A program made the position numbers and the translations under genes. The notes under the pieces were generated by a model, which searched no databases, had not been told where the DNA came from, and worked only from the letters and a program-made list of their open reading frames with translations. Below, piece by piece: positions 60,677 through 64,000 of a stretch of DNA of 64,000 bases (the first letter of the stretch is position 1; every line of letters starts with the position of its first letter). The DNA is from an uncultured Bacilli bacterium (GTDB lineage: Bacteria > Bacillota_I > Bacilli_A > RF39 > UBA660). Location of the stretch: the NCBI GenBank assembly GCA_934190785.1, contig CAKPTA010000003.1, positions 1 through 64,000 of the forward strand. The letters are read 5' to 3'.

Positions 60677-63523
60677 ATGAAAAAGAAATATCTAAATTTA
60701 TTAATTATATTTGTGTTAACTTTAACTATAGGTGTAAGAAATGTAAATGCCTATGGTGTTTCTAGAGAGTTACATAATTTTTGGGATGACTATGGAATTC
60801 CTAATTTGTATTATAAAAAAATTGATGATACTGAAGCATTTTGTAGTTATTTTAAAAAAGATGCTCCAGCTTCTGGTGGAAATGGGAATTTAAGTTTAAA
60901 TGATGATGAATATTTAAGTGAAACAGATAAAATTGGAATTGCTGCCATCATAAATTCAAGTGCTTCTGAAGTTGGTGTTAGTGACAAATATGCCCTTTAT
61001 GCTGCTAAGGAACTAGCAATAAATTTATATTTATCAAGTAATCATGGTATGGATAGATTAAAACCAACAGGAAGAGATGTATATCTTAGTTGGCGTGTTA
61101 ATGGGTCATCATTAAGATTTGATAATGTTCCTGGTATTGTAAGTTTCTTAGAAAATGGTAATGCAGTGCAAGAGGCTATTGTCAAACTTTATAACAAAGC
61201 AAAGTCAGCTTCATCAAATACTTCATCAAATGATGCATATTTGGCTTTTTCAGGAAATTCTGATACTAAATTTAATTACTCAAATGGAACATTTAGTGCT
61301 ACTTTTTATGTAGAAAGCAATGTTGATATTAGTTCAATTAATGCAAGTGTATCAGGAGTTTCTGATACAAGTAAGGTTAGAATCAGTATTAGTGATAATA
61401 AAATATCAATATCATTTCCTGATTCTATCGTTAATTCAACGTATGCTACAGTCTATGTTAGTGCAACAGCAACATACCCTACGGCAACTGTTTTGAAATT
61501 TGTTGATGGAGCACAACCTTTAGTTCTTGTTGAAAATCAAAATGATAAAAAGAGTGTTAATGCTTCAAGAACCGTTTTTGTTGCAAATTCGTGTTTAAAA
61601 TATTTATCTACATGTGATCCACTTTCTTGTAATAATACAGACAATCAAAATAAAACAGAGTGTAAAACGTATACACAACAGTATTATAGTAGTTCACCAT
61701 GTGATGATAGTATAAGACAAAGTGGAAAGAAAACAATTAGTCTAATTGATGGAGTGTGCAGCTTATATTGTACAGAACAAGCAACTGTTTCATATCCAGG
61801 AAATGTTGGTAGCGCTATTTTGCTTGGAACTAATTTAGAGTGGCCAACAAATTTAAATGGAAAATATCCATTGACAACAAAAAGTACACTTTCGTGTACT
61901 GTAGAGATGGATAACAAATCATCTGTAACCCAAGAGTGTTTGAATGCTGCCGCAAGAAAAAATTATAGCTATATAAATGATTTATATCATAATGGTAAAA
62001 TAGTTTATTCAAAACCAGAAAAAACAGGAAGCTCATTGAGTACAAGTACAGCCAGTGTTAATCTTAGTCAATCATGTAATTATTCAATAAATGTAAATGG
62101 TGCATCTGTTTCATTAGATAATAGGTGTTCTTATAATTTGCCAAAAGATAAAAATATTGCTATTAATAAAAAAACATATAACTTTATTAATATATTAAAA
62201 GATTCAGCATCAAATGCCGTTACAAATGCTATAATTATGAAAAATGGTGGAGTTCTTCCAATTGATGGTTTTAGTTGGACTGATAAAAATATTTTTTCAA
62301 ATACATTATTTAATTCAAAATATGACCTTCAGATAAATGATATGCCTTTAGGTTATGAAGGACAAATGACAAATTCATTAAATAAAAATACATACGTATG
62401 TAATTACAAAATTACTACTGATTTGAGTGGAAGTTGTACATGTCCACCAGGTACTAAAAATTCTGGAAAAAATTTGAGTGATGTTTTAGAAAAAAATCCA
62501 ACAACTTGTGCAGAAGCACAAAATATATATTGTGATGAATCACTTCCATATTGCCCAGATGATTCAGAAACACCTGGAAAAGATATTAGTAATTGTATGC
62601 TTACTCATGACTATGATTATTGTGTAGAAAAAAATTGTACAGGTGATGGAATATTTTGTAAAATGCCAGATGGAAGTACGAAAGATATTACAGATTGCTG
62701 GAATGAAAATGGACAAGATGAAAATGCTTACAAAGTTTGCTCAGCAAATGTAGGATGTATAAATAATTATTGTCCTTCTAATTCAGCATTAGGTGATAGT
62801 TATAATTATAGAGAAGACCCTGATTATGCATCATGTCTAAGTGGTGGTGGTACAGCTGATTATTGTATGAATTTAGTTTGTAATCCAGAATGCATTGGCG
62901 ATAACTGTGATTATGTATGTGAAAAATACACAGAATTAACAGGAATTGTTACTGATTATCCTAATAAAAGCATAGCTGCTTGTGTTAGTTATGAAAGAGG
63001 TTCTGGTAAGAATCTAGTAGAAGCTATTACTGCATGTGGTAAAAAAGAGTGTTTTAAAGGAGCAGAAGGTAAGATAATTTATCGTACTATCTCACTTGAA
63101 AATCCATTTCCAAGTAAAGATGCTGATTCAACAGTTACACAAAATCTAAGAATTGGTATGTTTAATGATACGATAAAAGGTCGTTATCCTGGTGCAAACT
63201 GGAATGGTGAACAATTAGTAAAAAATAAAATTTTAAATAACCGTGGATATGACGGAAGTGCTATTTATAATGAAGCTACACCATTATATACTATTAATTT
63301 GGATGCTAAAGCTATTAAGGCAATTCGCTCATATAATAAACGTCAAGTTGATGGGTACGCTGATTTTACACTTAATTGTACAGATGGAGCTTATTGTATT
63401 AGTTCATTCTTAAGAAGTGGTATAACAAGAGCGGATGGTACTAATATATTGGATAGTACTAATAGTACTTGTGCAAGTGCAAGTAATAAAATAACATTTG
63501 ATTCTTGTTATAAGAAAAAGTAG
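60677..63523 (+). CDS. Large secreted cysteine-rich protein
   Basis: 948 residues. Signal peptide 1-25. The first 190 residues (EAFCSYFKKDAP, KYALYAAKELAINLYLSSNH) weakly resemble thioester-type adhesion domains, but the key Gln motif is not clear. A beta-sandwich-like part (about 190-300, KFNYSNGTFSATFYVESNVD) follows. The rest holds most of about 39 Cys, especially residues 570-760 (GSCTCPPG, DYCVEKNCTGDG, CNPECIGDNCDYVC). It has no C-terminal anchor. The Cys are probably paired in the exported form. It looks like a structural surface protein; I do not recognise a family. Confidence 0.65.
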   Translation: MKKKYLNLLIIFVLTLTIGVRNVNAYGVSRELHNFWDDYGIPNLYYKKIDDTEAFCSYFKKDAPASGGNGNLSLNDDEYLSETDKIGIAAIINSSASEVGVSDKYALYAAKELAINLYLSSNHGMDRLKPTGRDVYLSWRVNGSSLRFDNVPGIVSFLENGNAVQEAIVKLYNKAKSASSNTSSNDAYLAFSGNSDTKFNYSNGTFSATFYVESNVDISSINASVSGVSDTSKVRISISDNKISISFPDSIVNSTYATVYVSATATYPTATVLKFVDGAQPLVLVENQNDKKSVNASRTVFVANSCLKYLSTCDPLSCNNTDNQNKTECKTYTQQYYSSSPCDDSIRQSGKKTISLIDGVCSLYCTEQATVSYPGNVGSAILLGTNLEWPTNLNGKYPLTTKSTLSCTVEMDNKSSVTQECLNAAARKNYSYINDLYHNGKIVYSKPEKTGSSLSTSTASVNLSQSCNYSINVNGASVSLDNRCSYNLPKDKNIAINKKTYNFINILKDSASNAVTNAIIMKNGGVLPIDGFSWTDKNIFSNTLFNSKYDLQINDMPLGYEGQMTNSLNKNTYVCNYKITTDLSGSCTCPPGTKNSGKNLSDVLEKNPTTCAEAQNIYCDESLPYCPDDSETPGKDISNCMLTHDYDYCVEKNCTGDGIFCKMPDGSTKDITDCWNENGQDENAYKVCSANVGCINNYCPSNSALGDSYNYREDPDYASCLSGGGTADYCMNLVCNPECIGDNCDYVCEKYTELTGIVTDYPNKSIAACVSYERGSGKNLVEAITACGKKECFKGAEGKIIYRTISLENPFPSKDADSTVTQNLRIGMFNDTIKGRYPGANWNGEQLVKNKILNNRGYDGSAIYNEATPLYTINLDAKAIKAIRSYNKRQVDGYADFTLNCTDGAYCISSFLRSGITRADGTNILDSTNSTCASASNKITFDSCYKKK

Positions 63524-63542
63524 TAGAAGGAGGTAATTAAAA

Positions 63543-63944
63543 ATGCATGATTCATTTTGGAGTTTGTTCATTATTGGATTAGGAGTTATTTCTGTAAGTT
63601 TTATTATCTTCTTCCAAAATTTAACTAGTATTGATGAGCAAAATTATACGCTTTTAAGGGAAACTACAGAGGCGGCTATGTATGATGCTGTTGATTTAGC
63701 GGCTTATAAACGTGACGGAACAATTCGTATTGATCGCGAAAAGTTTGTTGAAAATTTTGTTAGAAGATTTGCAGAAGGTGCAAATCTTGCACAAAATTAT
63801 AAAATAGAAATATTTGATGTTAGTGAAACACCACCTAAGGTTAGTATTCGAGTTTCATCAAAACTCGCATCGAATGTTACAAATGAAATTATTGAATTTG
63901 ATATTGTTAATAAATTAGATGCAATATTAGAAACACCATATTAA
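63543..63944 (+). CDS. Pseudopilin-like small exported protein
   Basis: 133 residues with GGAGG before ATG 63543. A hydrophobic N-terminal helix (residues 5-25, WSLFIIGLGVISVSFIIFF) is followed by a long helix (EQNYTLLRETTEAAMYDAVD) and a beta-rich end. This is the layout of TadE/pseudopilin-type proteins, and resembles DUF5411-like families of Bacilli, though that name is uncertain. It is in the same operon as the cysteine-rich protein. Confidence 0.6.
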   Translation: MHDSFWSLFIIGLGVISVSFIIFFQNLTSIDEQNYTLLRETTEAAMYDAVDLAAYKRDGTIRIDREKFVENFVRRFAEGANLAQNYKIEIFDVSETPPKVSIRVSSKLASNVTNEIIEFDIVNKLDAILETPY

Positions 63945-63962
63945 TATGAAAGGAAAATAGAT

Positions 63963-64000
63963 ATGAATAATATTATGATGTCAATTAAAAGATTTTTTAA
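63963..64000 (+). CDS. Start of a further operon gene (partial)
   Basis: AAAGGAAAATAG precedes ATG 63963, and the frame reads MNNIMMSIKRFF up to the window end. It continues the operon after the pseudopilin-like gene. Only 12 complete codons are visible, so the product is unknown. Confidence 0.55.
   Translation, partial: MNNIMMSIKRFF

Overview
The window is very AT-rich, uses the standard code (TGA terminates many genes and Trp is TGG) and is packed with short-spaced genes carrying AGGAGG-type ribosome binding sites. The content points to a low-GC Firmicute (Bacilli or a relative, probably an uncultured gut lineage) that makes endospores. Sporulation markers are a SigE/SigK-like sigma factor, a CotS/YutH-like coat kinase homologue, a collagen-like spore-surface type protein, dacB-spmA-spmB and a gerA-type germinant receptor operon. 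The species cannot be named from the sequence alone.

Layout. 1-777: decayed remnants (a SEC-C motif tail and the N-terminal half of a tyrosine recombinase). 778-2256: sigma factor with a long extension holding two further region-4-like segments. 2.4-7.97 kb: a decayed C-terminal fragment, a membrane-anchored tandem thioredoxin, trpS, the coat kinase-like gene convergent with a NifU-domain gene, and an S1-domain RNA-binding protein. 8.0-9.1 kb: a 12-tRNA operon with a consensus promoter and a terminator. 9.1-11.36 kb: a small island bounded by two copies of the tRNA-Pro 3' end plus terminator, holding a decayed integrase next to the tRNA and a gene broken in a poly-T tract. 11.4-12.6 kb: collagen-like genes on the minus strand with a SigK-type promoter.

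13.4-25.3 kb is a surface polysaccharide locus: two GT2 enzymes, a 1184-residue HAD/glycosyltransferase fusion, an ABC-2 exporter (Wzm/Wzt type), galE, a GtrB-like GT2, a GT4, a split Alg14/Alg13-type pair and a GtrA-like membrane protein. 25-41 kb is mostly housekeeping and sporulation: pcrA, a sugar nucleotidyltransferase, an XRE regulator, ligA, uppP, an MgtC-family protein, dacB-spmA-spmB, a lipoprotein, rluB and ferredoxin. 41.2-45 kb: gerAA-gerAC-gerAB on the minus strand, divergent from an rRNA/tRNA m5U methyltransferase. 46-57 kb: accessory functions (GNAT, transglutaminase-like, acyltransferase, ABC exporter, Tag glycosylase, membrane XRE protein, aryl-sulfate sulfotransferase, two CmpB-family membrane proteins flanking a DUF2974 hydrolase). 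57.3-64 kb: a dockerin protein with an NPQTG-type anchor, then an operon of secreted cysteine-rich and pseudopilin-like proteins running off the window.

Promoters follow one grammar: a TTGACA-like -35, exactly 17 bases, and a -10 often extended by TGn. Three sporulation-type promoter matches (SigE-like before dacB, SigK-like before the collagen genes, SigG-like before gerAA) fit what is known of those genes elsewhere. The most unusual items are the multi-region-4 sigma factor, the tRNA-Pro island, the HAD/GT fusion, the dockerin protein with an operator-like palindrome over its -10, and the cysteine-rich/pseudopilin operon at the right edge.
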